NCBI GenBank assembly: GCA_000733355.1
Contig: JNVV01000003.1
Location: 434,001 to 498,000 of the forward strand
DNA from: Falciphora oryzae
Taxonomy: Eukaryota; Ascomycota; Sordariomycetes; Magnaporthales; Magnaporthaceae
DNA: 64,000 nt
Direction of reading: 5' to 3'
Part shown: positions 1 through 11,833 of the stretch, piece by piece
Layout of the letters: every line of letters starts with the position of its first letter
Position numbering within the stretch: position 1 is the first letter of the stretch
The notes under the pieces: model-generated
What the model was told of the DNA's origin: nothing
What the model saw: only the letters and a program-made list of their open reading frames with translations
Databases searched by the model: none
Position numbers and translations under genes: made by a program

Positions 1-358
1 ACCTATTGATCAATTGGGAATAGCATTCTCACGGCTAGCCCGAGTCCGGGCTCTGAGCTTCGTAGCCGGTGAGAATGCTCATTGACCACATGCACCATCC
101 ATTCGAAAAGCCTGTCGCAAGCCTTCGGCGGGATCGCAGCGGCCTCACGACGAACGGGGAGGGGAAGACAAAGTAATCGGGCGGATGTGCGGGCGCCCGT
201 CAACAAATGGGATGGAGCGTGGCACCAGCCCCAACAGCATCAGCACAAGCCAGCGCCTCCGTTTAATAATTTAATTTAATTGGGCCAACCGGGTTCGCCC
301 AGCTGATACTGCACCTCACCCACACCGGCCTCCGCTTGGCGGCAACCCCGATCTCACA
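1..358. other. Left-edge spacer, no gene seen
   Basis: Short frames occur on both strands but none has family motifs, a convincing start or splice sites. It is the 3' flank of the small minus-strand gene that follows. Confidence 0.4.
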
Positions 359-670
359 TCAGTCAGCCTGGAGCTCATCCTCGGCGCACAGTCTTGGCTG
401 CACGTCTCGGTAAGGCTGTGCGCCATAGGGGAACACGACTGAAGTGATCGTGACGTAGTAAAAAGTGCCGGCCTGACCGGCGTTAGGAGGCGCGACACCC
501 TCCACTATTCCAGCCATATACGACCCCGGGCTCAGATTGCCCCGCGGTAGCACCTTGACACGCTGGCCCGCGTTGAACCGTGTGTTAGCTGGCGCCACAA
601 ACGACGTGATTGGGGCCGTGAAGCCCAAGCCGAGTCGCTGGGTGAAGTCGTTCAGGTCGAGGCCGACCAT
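359..670 (-). CDS. Small hypothetical protein (103 aa or longer)
   Basis: I do not recognise this protein. From the ATG at 670 it reads 103 residues, starting MVGLDLNDF, with a hydrophobic middle and a stretch (NAGQRVKVLPRGNLSPG) that looks like a small beta-barrel or SH3-like fold; that is only an impression. No signal peptide or membrane segment follows from this start. The frame stays open upstream to about 835, and a good acceptor (TTTCTTGCAG) lies just 5' of the ATG in the gene's direction, so this may be the last exon of a longer gene whose upstream exons I could not place. Codon use is GC-rich like the other genes here. Confidence 0.45.
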   Translation of the reverse strand: MVGLDLNDFTQRLGLGFTAPITSFVAPANTRFNAGQRVKVLPRGNLSPGSYMAGIVEGVAPPNAGQAGTFYYVTITSVVFPYGAQPYRDVQPRLCAEDELQAD

Positions 671-2603
671 GATGGTGCCGCTGCCTGCTTTCAGGTGATA
701 GCGAAAAGCTGCAAGAAAAAAATGACAACTAGATAAATAATTGGAAATACGGGGATCTCGAGAATAAAAACACAGACGATTCCTCCGCGAACAAGCTCCA
801 GCTTTATATGGATATCCACAAGTGACACAGCACACTCAACATCACCGGCTCTTGCTATGTTAGACGTTTGACCTGACATAACGCCTCGCCACGAGTGTTG
901 ATGTCTCGGACATGCGTGGGCTGCATCACTATGATTACCAGGAACCAGTGAGAAGGAAACGGGAAGTTGCACAAGAGAGGCACAGGAGTTTGATGTAATT
1001 ATCGCGAAACTTTCCAGGCGATCAGGAAAGTTGGCGTTAAATATCAAGGTCAACCCTACCTGATTATCATCCATGCAAATAGAGCCCATTAGGTAATTAT
1101 CTTTGACAATCGTGGCTCTAGTAGCTTGAGTTGAGATCCAGGAAGGTATTCCGAAATAAATGAATATTTTCAGGTTTGCTGTACGGAAACAATTTGTGAA
1201 TATTCATCAGTCCAGCCAAAAATGTCTAGCTAAAAACGAGTAGCCAAAGGTGGGATTGAACTTTAACACGTTAGAAGGACTATAATTAACAGAACTGACT
1301 TCCACGCTTTTCTAGCAAGATGAAGAGGAAATAGTGACTTGAAAACACGTAGTCATGGCTCACTGGCTGTGGACTCTTGTCTCCGTACCAGCAACCGTAC
1401 ATTCACGTGAGCACAGCCGGTATCCTGTTGAATCAAGATGAACCCATATCTCCGCTCTTTTGAGGGGGCCCCTCTGTAACAAGAAAGGCTATGCAAACTG
1501 GTTGGTTAGAATCTGCGACAGAAATAAGCGCGATGTGATTCGGGGGGATGGCCGGCGTGGCGCTGATCTGCACCACCAAGGCACTATGGCCTGCCCGTCT
1601 TCGGCCCGAAGTCGACGGATTCGGCCAGCCATCTTCGTTTTTATCAAGAAAAAGTTCGGGGTGGAAATGCCCGGCATGGTGGTCTGCGTGATGGCCAAGT
1701 CACACATGCACATTTTGCGACCGGAGCACGAAAAGGGCGAAGATCGCAGGGCGCCACGCGCTTGACTGCAGATGCTGGAGTCCAGTGCGTGAAGGCTGCT
1801 GTGTGTGGTCGGCAAACTGAACAGCGGGCAGACAATGGCACAATGGGTCTGGCAGATTGAGGGATTGAGGCCGTGCCGGCAATCAATTGATCTTGGCTTC
1901 CACTCGGCTGATGGTTTTTTTTTCTTGCTGCACTTGGATCGACGTTGCATTTAAAGTGTGCGTTGTCTACTTGGCGCGGCGCAAGATCCGGCCACGTTGG
2001 GACTAACCCCTCTGACGAGCCCCCAAGGCGCCTTTAGCGTTGCTTCGCTCGCTGGCTTCCCTCGAAACATCTCCGGCATCTGCCACAGGATTTCTCGCCT
2101 CCTCATGGCTTGGCTTGCGCGCATCTCGTCCTTCAACCCTCCATCACTTGCCACGAAGAAATTTTTCTTGTCTTTTTCTCCCCCGGACTTGCATCGCACA
2201 CCGTGCCGACGACATCTCCACCCCCACAAACCCCCAGCATCACCCCCATTTCCCCGCCAGATGACCCAGGGTTGGGTGCTGTGCGCTGACCTTGGCGCGG
2301 GGTCAGGCCAATGTCTATCAGTCTTCATGTTACCTCGGGTGGGGGAAGAATGAGTGGATGATGCTTGGCTTTGGTTGCTCCTCACACTCGACAGCATGGC
2401 CTGGGAACTGGGATTTGTATATATCCGGGTAGGAAGACGCTGGATGGATGGCATGGAGGGGATTCCTCTGGAACTACCTCCTTTCCTCCTCCTCGCCTGT
2501 CCCCAGCATGGCGCAGGCCTGCAGTCCTTGTGCCGACTGCCAGATACCGTCCAAGCGGCTTCTTTCTCAACCCAGCTCACCGTCTCGTCTCGCCTCTTTC
2601 ACC
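671..2603. other. Gene-poor spacer and transporter promoter
   Basis: About 1.9 kb without a supportable gene. The left part is AT-richer; the right part (about 2150-2600) is C/T-rich, as in the 5' leader of a fungal gene, and leads into the sugar transporter. Overlapping frames on both strands at 1460-2750 are low-complexity and have no family features. Confidence 0.4.
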
Positions 2604-4374
2604 ATGGGATTTCTCCACGCAAAGGGGACTACTGATCCCCCGGAAGTCCGTAACTGGACCATCCACTGGGTTGCTCTGGTCGCCTCTTGTGCGGCCCTGG
2701 CAAGTAAGTTGATTGTGGATCCCAGCCACGCCCAATCGCCTCCCCCTTTCTAATCCAGCCACACATATACTAACACTCGTCCTCAACTGCAGTGGGATAC
2801 GATACCGCCGTTATCGGCGGCACCATGGCTCTGGACTCTTTCAAACGGGATTTCGGCCTCGCTGCGGCTCTTCCGCATGTCCGCGATGCTACGCAAGCGA
2901 ACATTGTATCTACTTTCCATGTCGGCTGCTTTTTTGGTGCCTTGTTGACATTCCCTATCGCCGAGGCTGTCGGCCGCCGCAAGGCCATCATGATCGCGGC
3001 CCTGGTCTTCATAGTGGGTGGGTCCATGATGGCCGGCGCCCGCGGCAGCACGGCGCTCATCATCGCGGGGCGCGCCGTCGGCGGGCTCGGCATCGGCTCG
3101 GCCTCGCTCGTCGTCCCCGTCTACATCGCCGAGACGTCGCCGCCCAGCGTGCGCGGCCGGCTCGTGGGCATCTTCGAGGTCACCAGCCAGAGCGGCTCCA
3201 TGCTGGGCTTCTGGATCAACTACGCCACGGACAGGACCATCCCCGTCGAGAACCCGGCCCAGTGGGTGGTGCCGCTGGCCCTGCAGCTGCTGCCCGTCGT
3301 CTTCCTGGCCGCCGGAATCTCCTTTTGCCCGGAGTCGCCCCGCTGGCTGGCCAGGGGTGACCGCTTCGACGAGGCCGAGCAGGTGCTCGTGTACCTGCGC
3401 CACCTGCCCGCCGACCACGAGTACATCCGCAACGAGATGGCCGAGATCCGGGCGCAGGTCGAGGAGAGGAGCACGAACCACCTGAGCAAGAAGGACCAGT
3501 TCCGCAAGCTGATCGCCCCCGGCACCCGCAACCGGGTGGCTATCGGCGCCGCCCTGATGTTCCTGCAGAGCTTCACCGGCGTCAACATCATGACCTACTA
3601 CAGCCCTCGCATCTTCGAGACCCTGGGCATCACGGGTACCGCTACCAAGCTTTTCAGCACGGGAATCTACGGTGTCGCCAAGATGCTGGGCATGGTCACC
3701 TTCACCCTCTTTATCGTTGAGGGAGTCGGTCGACGAAAGGGCCTGATCTGGGGCTCTGTTCTCGGCTGCATCCCGCTCTTCTACGTCGGCGGCTACGTCA
3801 TGAAGGCCGATCCCCTCTCCAGGGCCGGCTCGGGAAACATCCAGCAGGACGGCTGGGGGTACTTGGCCATGGTTTCCATTTACGTCAACGCATTCATCAT
3901 CTGCGCGACTTGGCAAGGCATTACGTGGACCTACGCCGCCGAGATCTTCCCCCTCGACATCCGCATGCTTTGCGTCGCTTTGACCACCGCCACTACGTGG
4001 TTCGGCTCCTTTGTGGTCGCCCGTGCCACTCCCTACATGATCACAGACCTAGGTTACGGCACCTATTTCATGTTTGGCGGTTTCGTGCTGGCGATGGGCA
4101 TCTGGGCCTTCTTCTTTGTGCCCGAGACAAGAGGTATGTTGGGATATCCCATCGCAAGCTCGCTGTATCCAACCTGCACTAATTATCTGCTATTATTCAC
4201 TTTACAGGCATCATACTGGAGGGCATGGACGCCCTCTTCTCGAAACCGATGCACACCACTGTGTGGAACCAGATCCGCGGCCGTCCTGTCGCCGAGGAGG
4301 CCGAGGTCGACGACGGGAGGTCTGTCGCCGACTCGATCGAGAAGAAGAAGACGGACGTCGCCCATGTTGCATAG
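2604..4374 (+). CDS. MFS sugar/quinate-type transporter
   Basis: Three exons (2604-2703, 2793-4133, 4208-4374) give 535 residues, the usual size for the sugar porter family. The introns begin GTAAGT and GTATGT and end CAG; the first splits the ATG codon of MGYDTAVIGG. Seen in the protein: a GRRK loop at about 94-97, RGRLVG near 145, PESPRWL at 213-219, PETRG at 477-481, and about twelve hydrophobic segments. These are sugar-porter signatures (family knowledge), so it should be a plasma-membrane proton symporter for a sugar, sugar acid or quinate. The substrate cannot be told from sequence alone. The cytosolic tail is short and charged. The gene stands alone and converges on the subtilisin gene. 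Confidence 0.93.
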
Positions 4375-4642
4375 CAGGAGCCATTGCTGCCTGGTACAAG
4401 TGAGTAGGTAGGTACCTAGTAAGGGTATGATCTGAGCAGGAAAATCGTCTGGGCTCAGTGAAAATTATTAAGAATAGGGCACAAAGCCGAATACATCTAG
4501 GCTCGTACCTAAGAGCAGATTACTTGGTACGGGACCCTGACCCAAATCAAAACGCAACAAGTACATGCATGACATTCCGTGCTGTTATCCAATCATCTGT
4601 TTTCTCCGAAGCCATCGGTGAATTGACCTTCCGACCGACCCC

Positions 4643-6195
4643 TTACAACCCGCTGTTGTTGTTGACCAGGCGGTTCGGCGAGCCCTTGACGTCCCCGACG
4701 GCGTCCTTGATAGATAGCTCGATGAGGCGCGCGCGCACCTGCTCGGGCGTGTCGAGGCCGCCCTCGATGGAGCGCAGGTAGGCGACGGTGCCGGCGACGA
4801 CCGGGGTCGCCATGCTCGTGCCGCTGTTGGGTACGATGGCGGTGTCGGACGCGATGCCGGCCGCCCGGACCTCGTCGCCCGGCGCGAAGATGTCGAGCTC
4901 CGGGCCGTAGTTGCTGCCAAAGAGGCGCGGGTAAGGGGAGGCGCGGTTGCGGGCGGAGTTGGTCATGCCGACCGTGATGCACTGGGGGATCCTCCCGGGA
5001 CTTTGCTTGCTGGCATCGGTCTACGTAGAGGGATTAGAATATGCCGGTCAGCTCCGCCAGGTCAGAGCTGGCCGAACGTTAGGGACAGACTTACATCTTC
5101 GTTCCCGGCGGCACAGAGGGACGTTATTCCCTGGTTGTACGCCGCAATGATTGCGGACTCGAGAGCGCTGGGGGCGCTACCGGCTGGTGGGCCTCCTGTA
5201 TTTACGAGGTGGTGCGTGCGGTTAGTGCAACTGCTTCAAGCATGTAAGCCAGCTAGCGTGAGAACCAGGAAGGCCTCACTCACCCAGAGACAGGTTAAGC
5301 ACAGCCTTCTTTTGGATGTTGCGAGAAACGATATCATTCGCGGCCCAGTTGACGCCCGTAATCACAGAAGTGAGCGTTCCCTGTGATAACCCGACCAGTG
5401 CCAGCGTCAGCGAAGTTTCCAGCCAAGCCTCCTGGGGAGAAAAAGAGGGAAGCGAGAATTCCCTACCGCGCCATTGTCGCCGAGGACCTTGACGTCGACA
5501 ATGTTGGCCCTCTTGGCCACCCCGTGCGTGGCGCCCGTGGCGAGGCCGGCGCAGTGCGTGCCGTGGCCGTACTTGTCCCCCTCGCTCGGCGCGGGGGCGG
5601 CGGTGGACTCGGTGAGGCCGTTGATGCCGAAGCGGACGCGGCCCCCGAACTCGGCGTGGCTGGCGCGGATGCCCGAGTCCAGCACGTACACGTACGAGCC
5701 GTTGCCGGCCGCCTCGTCAAAGACGTAGTCCTTGGCGCCGCGCTCCTTGTGCGAGACGTCGCCGAGGTGCCACGGAGCGTCCCTCTGGGTCTGGAACGCG
5801 CGCGCCTCGACAGCGGGGGCAGGGGGAGTGAGCTCGACCTTGATGACGACGTCCTGCTCGACGCTGGCGACGCCCGGCAGGCGCGCGACCTCCTCGGCGG
5901 TGGCGTCGTCGAAGTCGCCGACGTAGGCACTGAACTCGGACCCGATGTGGAAGACGCGGTCGATGCCGGCGTTGCTGCCGTCCCGCTTGGCCAGCACCAT
6001 GCGGCGTACGTGCGCGTGGTGGGCCGCGACGTCGGCCGCCGGCGTGTCGGGCTTGAGCAGCACGATGAAGCGGTTGGGCACGGCCTGTTCCGGGTCCGAG
6101 GCGCGGCGCACCAGCGAGGATGGCTGGCCTGCCGTGGGCGCCGCGAACAGCGGGGCGGCGGCGCCCAGGAGGGACAGGAGGAGGCCTGACTTCAT
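4643..6195 (-). CDS. Secreted subtilisin-like protease (proteinase K type, S8)
   Basis: Four exons (6195-5467, 5380-5284, 5195-5095, 5020-4643) code for 434 residues. Order: signal peptide (MKSGLLLSLLGAAAPLFA), I9 inhibitor propeptide (about 40-120), then the S8 domain. Catalytic Asp173 lies in VYVLDSGI, His211 in GHGTHCAGL, the oxyanion Asn in CAAGNED, and the Ser in NSGTSMATPVVAG. The layout matches proteinase K-like extracellular endopeptidases, made as zymogens. The introns are GTAGGG..CAG, GTGAGT..CAG and GTAAGT..TAG. It is divergent from the aminopeptidase Y-type gene, with about 500 bp between start codons, so the two may be co-regulated; endo- plus exopeptidase would suit extracellular protein use. 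Confidence 0.95.
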
Positions 6196-6697
6196 CTTGT
6201 CAACGATCAACAAACGAACGACTTTGGTGCGGGTGCTGTCGGTGAGGGGAAGCAACGGGCGTATCGCCCAACAAACAGCATGTGCAGCCACTTTTTTTTA
6301 TACTACGCGATCGGGGCCGCTGCGGGATGGGCCGAGCCCCTATCATGCAAACACCTTCCGGATTCGGCAGCTGTGGTCCGGGGTGGTGCCGCCATGGGAC
6401 TTGGTCACTTTCCTAATTCCGTAGCGGCAGGTGGGACTCGCGATGGGGGCCGTGGGGATTTGGGCGGGGCCAAGCCCGTATAAGCGCCATCCCGGCCGTC
6501 GATAGATGGCACCTTATGCCAAGTTCATGCCATCACGGCCGCCGGTGCCTGGCGTCGGCAGCTGCTTAAAAAGGCACCTGAAATCCCTCGTCAGGAGAGG
6601 CGAGCAGGTGGTGTCTGGCGACAGAGAGACAGCTCGCTCCAGGCCTCCTGCAATATCCCCCAAGTCCAGGATAGCAGATTTCTCCGCCGTCGCCAGT
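6196..6697. promoter_or_regulatory. Divergent promoter of the two secreted peptidases
   Basis: This 502-bp spacer must hold both promoters. On the minus strand a TATAAAAAA run (about 6302-6294) lies about 100 nt before the subtilisin ATG. On the plus strand GTATAAGC (about 6477) lies about 215 nt before the aminopeptidase ATG. The TATA assignments are by eye. Shared regulatory sites (nitrogen, carbon or pH) are plausible but not shown. Confidence 0.5.
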
Positions 6698-8329
6698 ATG
6701 AAGTTCTCCCAGGCCCTCCTGGCCCTGTTGGGCTGCCTCACGTCTCTCGACGGGGCGCACGCCGTCCCTACCAAGCGGCAGGCGTCGAAGCCGGCCATCG
6801 AGCCGGCAACTCTGCAGTCTTTGATCACCGAGTCTGGGTAAGGAGCCCCTAATGACGAGCGGCGTTCCTTGATCACCAGCACGGAGGGGAACTAACACAC
6901 CATACAAAACCACAGTCTCAGGGCCAGCATCGACAGCTTCCAGGAGATCGCGACGGCCAACGGCGGGAACCGCGCCTTCGGGCGACCAGGCTACGACGCC
7001 TCGGTCCGCTACGTCGTGGACCGCCTGTCGAAGCTCGAAGGCGTCCGGGTGCAGACGCAGAACTTCACGGCCCAGTACGACAGCACCTGGGTCGGCGACA
7101 TCACGGTCAACGGCGTCGCCGCCAAGGGCTACGGCGTGTGGTACACCCCGCCGACCCCCGAGGGCGGCCTGACGGCCCAGCTGGTCGACGGCCCCGCGGG
7201 CCAGGCGGCGTGCGGCGCCCAGGGCTACGCGGGGCTCGACGTGCGCGGCAAGATCGTCCTGGTCGAGCGCGGCGACTGCCCGGGCGTCTGGTCCAGCTAC
7301 CTCGAGGGCCGCATGCTGCCCGCGGCCGCCGCGGGGGCCGCCGCCGTCATCATCTTCAGCGACCTGGCCTCCACTAACCAGGCGGGCGGGTTCAGCCGCG
7401 CCGCGCGGCCGGGCGACGTCCCGACCGGCTTCCTGAATCGCGTCGACGGGAGGGCCCTGCGCACCCGCCTGCAGGCCGGCGAGCGCCTGACGGTCGGCCT
7501 CAAGACCGGCAACGTCATCGACCGCAGGCCAACCCAGAATGTCATCGCCGAGACCGTCGCCGGAGACGCGAGCAAGACCATCATTGTGAGTTTTCTCATG
7601 TCGGCTGTTGCCACTCGGTGCTCTTACCCAGCCGGACTCGACTGACATTGGCGACGCTGCCACTCAGTTCGGAGCCCACCTCGACGGCGTCCCCGAGGGG
7701 CCCGGCATGAACGACAACGCCTCCGGGTCCAGCCTGCTCCTCGAGCTCGCCACGGCCCTCGCCAAGCTGGCCAGCCCCCGCTACAAGGTCCGCTTCGCGT
7801 GGTGGGGAGCCGAGGAGCGCGGCATGTGGGGTAGCGAGCACTACGTCTCGCAGCTGTCGGCATCCGAGGCCGCCAACGTCCTGGCCTACGTCAACTTCGA
7901 CATGGTTGGCAAGGGCTTCTCAGGCGTCTACGACGGCGACGGCACCGCCTTCTCCAAGCCCGGCCCCGCCGGCTCGGGAACCATCCAGAAGCTGCTCACC
8001 CAGGGGTTCCAGGGCCAGGGCCTGACCGTCACGCCGACCGAGCTCAACGAGAGGAGCGACTACAAGGCTTTCTGGAGGGTCCTCGGCAAGCCTGTCGGCG
8101 GCACCGATTCCGGGGTCGACGAGGACCGGTGCTACCACAGGGGTTGCGACAATTCGACCAACATTGATTTCGCAACCTTGACTTCCCACACAAAGGTGCC
8201 TATCTTCTCCTCTCCATTTAGAGTTTCTCCGCCGTCGTCTCTGTCTAGGGGCTAACTAATGACTGACACATTTTCTAGACAGCGGCGTATGCTCTTGCCG
8301 TCATGGCCATGAACGGACTGGATGCTTGA
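6698..8329 (+). CDS. Secreted aminopeptidase, M28 (aminopeptidase Y type)
   Basis: Four exons (6698-6837, 6916-7585, 7668-8195, 8279-8329) give 462 residues. There is a signal peptide (MKFSQALLALLGCLTSLDGA), a dibasic KR site near 27, a protease-associated domain inserted at about 150-290, and the M28 zinc peptidase core. Metal-ligand motifs seen in order: GAHLDGV (His), GPGMNDNAS (Asp), WWGAEERG (general base and ligand Glu), NFDMVG (Asp) and CYHRGCD (His). This fits a di-zinc aminopeptidase that removes N-terminal residues from peptides outside the cell or in the vacuole. Oddly, the segment before CYHRGCD reads VGGTDSGVDED and is shorter than I expect for the family, where a GLFTGAE-like loop usually sits. 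Introns are canonical. Confidence 0.93.
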
Positions 8330-8421
8330 ATAATATGACTGTTAGGACGCTATGACTGTGAGGGGGGAGGCTCGCTGTAATGAACAGCCCCATCAGCTTT
8401 AATTCGTAATGATCAGACAAT

Positions 8422-11400
8422 TCACGATGTGTTTGCCGCTTCTGCAGACCTTTCGGAGACGAGGCTGTCCAGCTCTGGCTGATCTCGGATCTGGAGCCCC
8501 CATTGAATCTCCTTCTCTCCCTCCCCAAACACCGGCACCAGGTCGATGATTGACTCGGCGCCCGGCGGAGCGCGCCCAGACTCAACCAACTCCGTGAACT
8601 TGATCTCTGTCCTGACTGCTGCCATCAGCATCTCAAACTCGCCCACTTTCTTCTCGTCCCCTTTTTGCTTCGCAGCATCCCTCTCTTCAGTCTGTGCGGC
8701 TAGGTGCTGTCGCAATATCTTGATCTTGAACCAACAGCTCTCATTAGCCTGCACGACTGCGCGGTCGGCCAACTCGAGGTATTTGGCCTTCTGGTTGGCC
8801 TTTTCACGCTCGATGTGTTCTCGCAGTATTTTCTCGGTCTTCACAGCCACTTCCGCCGAGTACGTCAACCTTTTCAACCGCTTGTCAGACACCTGCAGCC
8901 CCAGGTTGTGTAGGTAGGCCTTGATCTCGAATCGGCTGGCGAGTGAATTCCGGCTCCGAACCTCGGTTTGGGCGTTGAGAACCTCCTCGTCGGTAGCAAC
9001 CCGAGGTCCCACAGCGGGGTCTCTCCCTCTTTCAATGATTGTTGCAGAGCTGGTTGTAGATCTGCAATCCTCGGTCGACTCGTGTTGGCTTCTATGCTCT
9101 TCGTCCTGCCTCTTCTGTTCCTCTTGTCTTGTTTCTTCGCCCTCCTCCTCCTGTACCTCTCGTCCCTCTTCTCGCTCCTTGAGCTTCTCTTCTTCTTCCT
9201 GAAGCTGTCGTTTCTCCTGTATTCCCCTTTTCGCCTCCACGAGAACCCTTTCCACCGCCAGCCCTCGGATTCTTTTCCTCTCTGCAACCTTTCGTTGCTC
9301 TTCCTCCTCCAATCGTTTTTTGTCCTTGGCCCTCCTGCGCTCCTCTGCCTCTCGTTGGCGCTCCACGTTAAGCCAAAAATGCTCCCAGCTTTGCTGCACC
9401 ATCTCTTCCTCTCGTGCCAAGACTTCCTCATACCAAAGCCAGGTCTGCCGATTGTCTTCTTCCTCTTCCCGTTGGAGAGCTAGAGAAAGCTGCACGGCCT
9501 GGATCCGCTGGAGAAGTTCAACTTCTTCAAGAATAAAATGGAGCTTCAAGTCCAGTTCCCTTAAGACCCCCAAAGTTACGTAAGATCTCAGCATCATGTA
9601 AGTGTTGGACAGAGAGCGAGATGAGGCAAGCCTCGAATTTGAACGCCACGCTGGCGCGATATGGAGTAGAGCCCCTGGGGCGCTTCCGCTTCTGATTTGG
9701 GTAGGCCACAGTCTCCGCACCCAATCGCTTATCCCATGTATAACTTCCTGGACAGTGAGCTTGGGCTTCGGGGTGGGTGTCTCCACGACCACAGGCAGAT
9801 TCGAGTCGACCGTAGGCACAAGGCTTATTCGTTTCGAATCCGGCTGTTCTTCTGTGATCTCGCTCTGCGGGGTTCCGCGACAGCTGGTGGACTTGACTTG
9901 GGATACCTTTTGGAGGCTGGGAGCGCGGGTGCGACTGCCTGGGCTTGCCGGCAGCCGAGAAGGGCCTTTTCTGGGTGCACTAGTTGGAGGGATCGGGCAA
10001 GAGGCCTCCGGTCCCTTGGAAAGAACTGATGCCTGGTCAAGGCCACTCGTGGCGGAGTGTACTTCTCTCGGAGGGGCTGGGTACGAAGTGTCGGGCTGTT
10101 TCAAAATGCATTTCGGCTTGCGGTCACTTGCGGTGGGGGGTTGCTTGCTTGACGGCGCTGGGGACTGCGTTCGAGAGGTAGTATGGTCGACTTTTGGGCG
10201 AGAAGGATCTTGCGACTGGGATGATCCATGTGGGTGTATTGACTTGGGTCCGTTGTGAGATCCGTTGGCGTCTGTCGGTGAGGACGAACTCCGAGCTACA
10301 GGAGGCGTGGCAGAAATGGTTGCCTGACGAGACTGTCTCGTAGTCGGGGGCGGCGGGCTTGAGATGAGCGGCTTCTTGCTTCGTTTAGACCTAGATCCTT
10401 TGGGTTTGACTGCAGAAGCTGCCGGATCCACGGTGGTCGCTAAATTGAAACGACCTCCCGCGGAAGGCAGAGTGAGTGAGGTCTGTACCGTAGAACTCCC
10501 TTGGTCGAAATCCGGTATCGCAGCCCGCAAATTCGGCAGCAAAGCACCAAGGCCCGAGGTAGCTGTTTGTTGGGGCTTGCGGACAGCCGGGGCCGCATCG
10601 GGGGCTGTACGCGCCTGGGCTGAAGTTTCCACCTTGCCATGCTCATCCTTTGATAATGCTTGCTCGTAGACCGTTCGTGGTGGATGATAGACCACGGCAT
10701 GCTCATCTGTTGATGGCACTTGCTCGTAGACCGTTTGTGGTGGTTGACAGACCAGCAGTTGTGGTTTTCGAGACACCTGCTGTCGCGGGTCGTAGAGCAA
10801 ATGTCGTGATGGTTGATGGATCTGCTGCGGCGGATGTTTGCGGAAAGGTGCTGGCACTCGGTGGTAGACTGGTTCTGGGGCCTGGTTGTAATCCGGCCGC
10901 GATGTATGGTGGCAGGTCGGCCCTGACGTCTAGTGGTAGACTGGCTGCGATACATCATGGCGGGCTAGCTCTGGTGCTTGGGGATAGGCCGGCTGTGGTA
11001 GATGTTGGTTGACAGACTGTGGCGGTTGTGGGTAAAGGGGAAGTGGTGCATGCTGATGGATCTGCGGCGACGGTCGCCTGTTGGTTGGCACCGGTTGATG
11101 AGACGCTGACAATGGTGGCCACTATGCCGTTTGTGTAATGTGCTGAGCAGCTTGTGGCGTCTGGAGTCTTGAGTCCTGGGAGGAATATCGCGGGTGCCCG
11201 TCCTGTATAGCCCGCGGTGCCCAGTGGTCGAAATACTGCGAACCCAGATGGCTCTGCGGGTGGCGATCGTCTCGAGACTGGAAGAATCGTAAATCGACAT
11301 CAACCACCCGTTGAGCTATCGAAGCCTCGATTTCCGCCCCGTGGTCCCATGTTTCTTGTGCTGCTGGGAGCTCTTGCTGTGATGCGGAACACGACGATCT

Positions 11401-11664
11401 TTCCGGCCTTGGTTGATCCTCCTCAGGTATCTTTGAACATCGGATAAAAGATATTGGCAGAGTTTAGTCTCCAAAAACGAGTCCGCGGAGGTTGGGTGCG
11501 AAGTAGAAACTGAAAGTTCGAGCGGGTCGCACCTGGTTATTGGACCAGCCTCCAGGAGACGTAGAGCGGAGAATATCGGCTGGGTCTGAATCCGCCCTGG
11601 GGCGGTTGCTGAAATGCCGATAAGCCTCGGACTGGCTGATCAATTCATCGAGGCTGGTGGCCAT
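8422..11664 (-). pseudogene. Charged coiled-coil protein gene with two in-frame TAG codons
   Basis: The likely start is the ATG at 11664 (MATSLDELISQSEAYRHF). A 102-nt intron (11532-11431, GTGCGA..AAG) joins it in frame to 11430. The frame then runs to 8422 except for TAG at 11122-11124 and TAG at 10930-10932. Protein composition is continuous across both: Pro/Gln/His-rich, with repeated VYH and VYEQ words. There is no in-frame ATG between the second TAG and 9597. The C-terminal half (from about 9600) is a long, highly charged Glu/Arg/Lys coiled coil followed by a globular tail of about 170 residues. I do not recognise the family. Either the gene is broken, or an unresolved intron removes the stops, or only the part from the ATG at 9597 (about 390 aa) is made. 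Confidence 0.5.
10639..10758 (-). repeat. Two tandem 60-bp coding repeats
   Basis: Two adjacent 60-bp units (10639-10698 and 10699-10758) share words such as TGCTCGTAGACCGTT and ATGCTCATC. In the coiled-coil gene they encode a 20-residue repeat containing PPxTVYEQ and DEH. They are imperfect copies, so the duplication is not recent. Confidence 0.7.
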
Positions 11665-11833
11665 GGTGGAGGAGGCACATCAGTTGCTCCGGACGGCGGC
11701 AGACAACCGCGTCGGTTAGAACTACGAAACGAGCGTTGTGATAAGAGGTAGTTCTAGGTAATTAGTAGGTATTTTGTTGCTATGCAATACTGGCGCTAAG
11801 TCGATAGGTCTTGGAGGCGGGTTGAAGGATCCA

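Noticed and set aside
1230..1300. tRNA-like B-box word (GTTCAATCCC, minus strand)
   Set aside because: No A-box, no acceptor stem and no foldable cloverleaf around it.
2783..3916. Long minus-strand frame opposite the sugar transporter
   Set aside because: GC-rich shadow of a clearly coding plus-strand gene; composition has no protein-family features.
5383..6189. Plus-strand frame opposite the subtilisin gene
   Set aside because: Shadow of the third-position GC bias of the subtilisin exon.
6566..7663. Minus-strand 365-codon frame opposite the aminopeptidase
   Set aside because: Antisense shadow; crosses the real gene's exons and intron without its own motifs.
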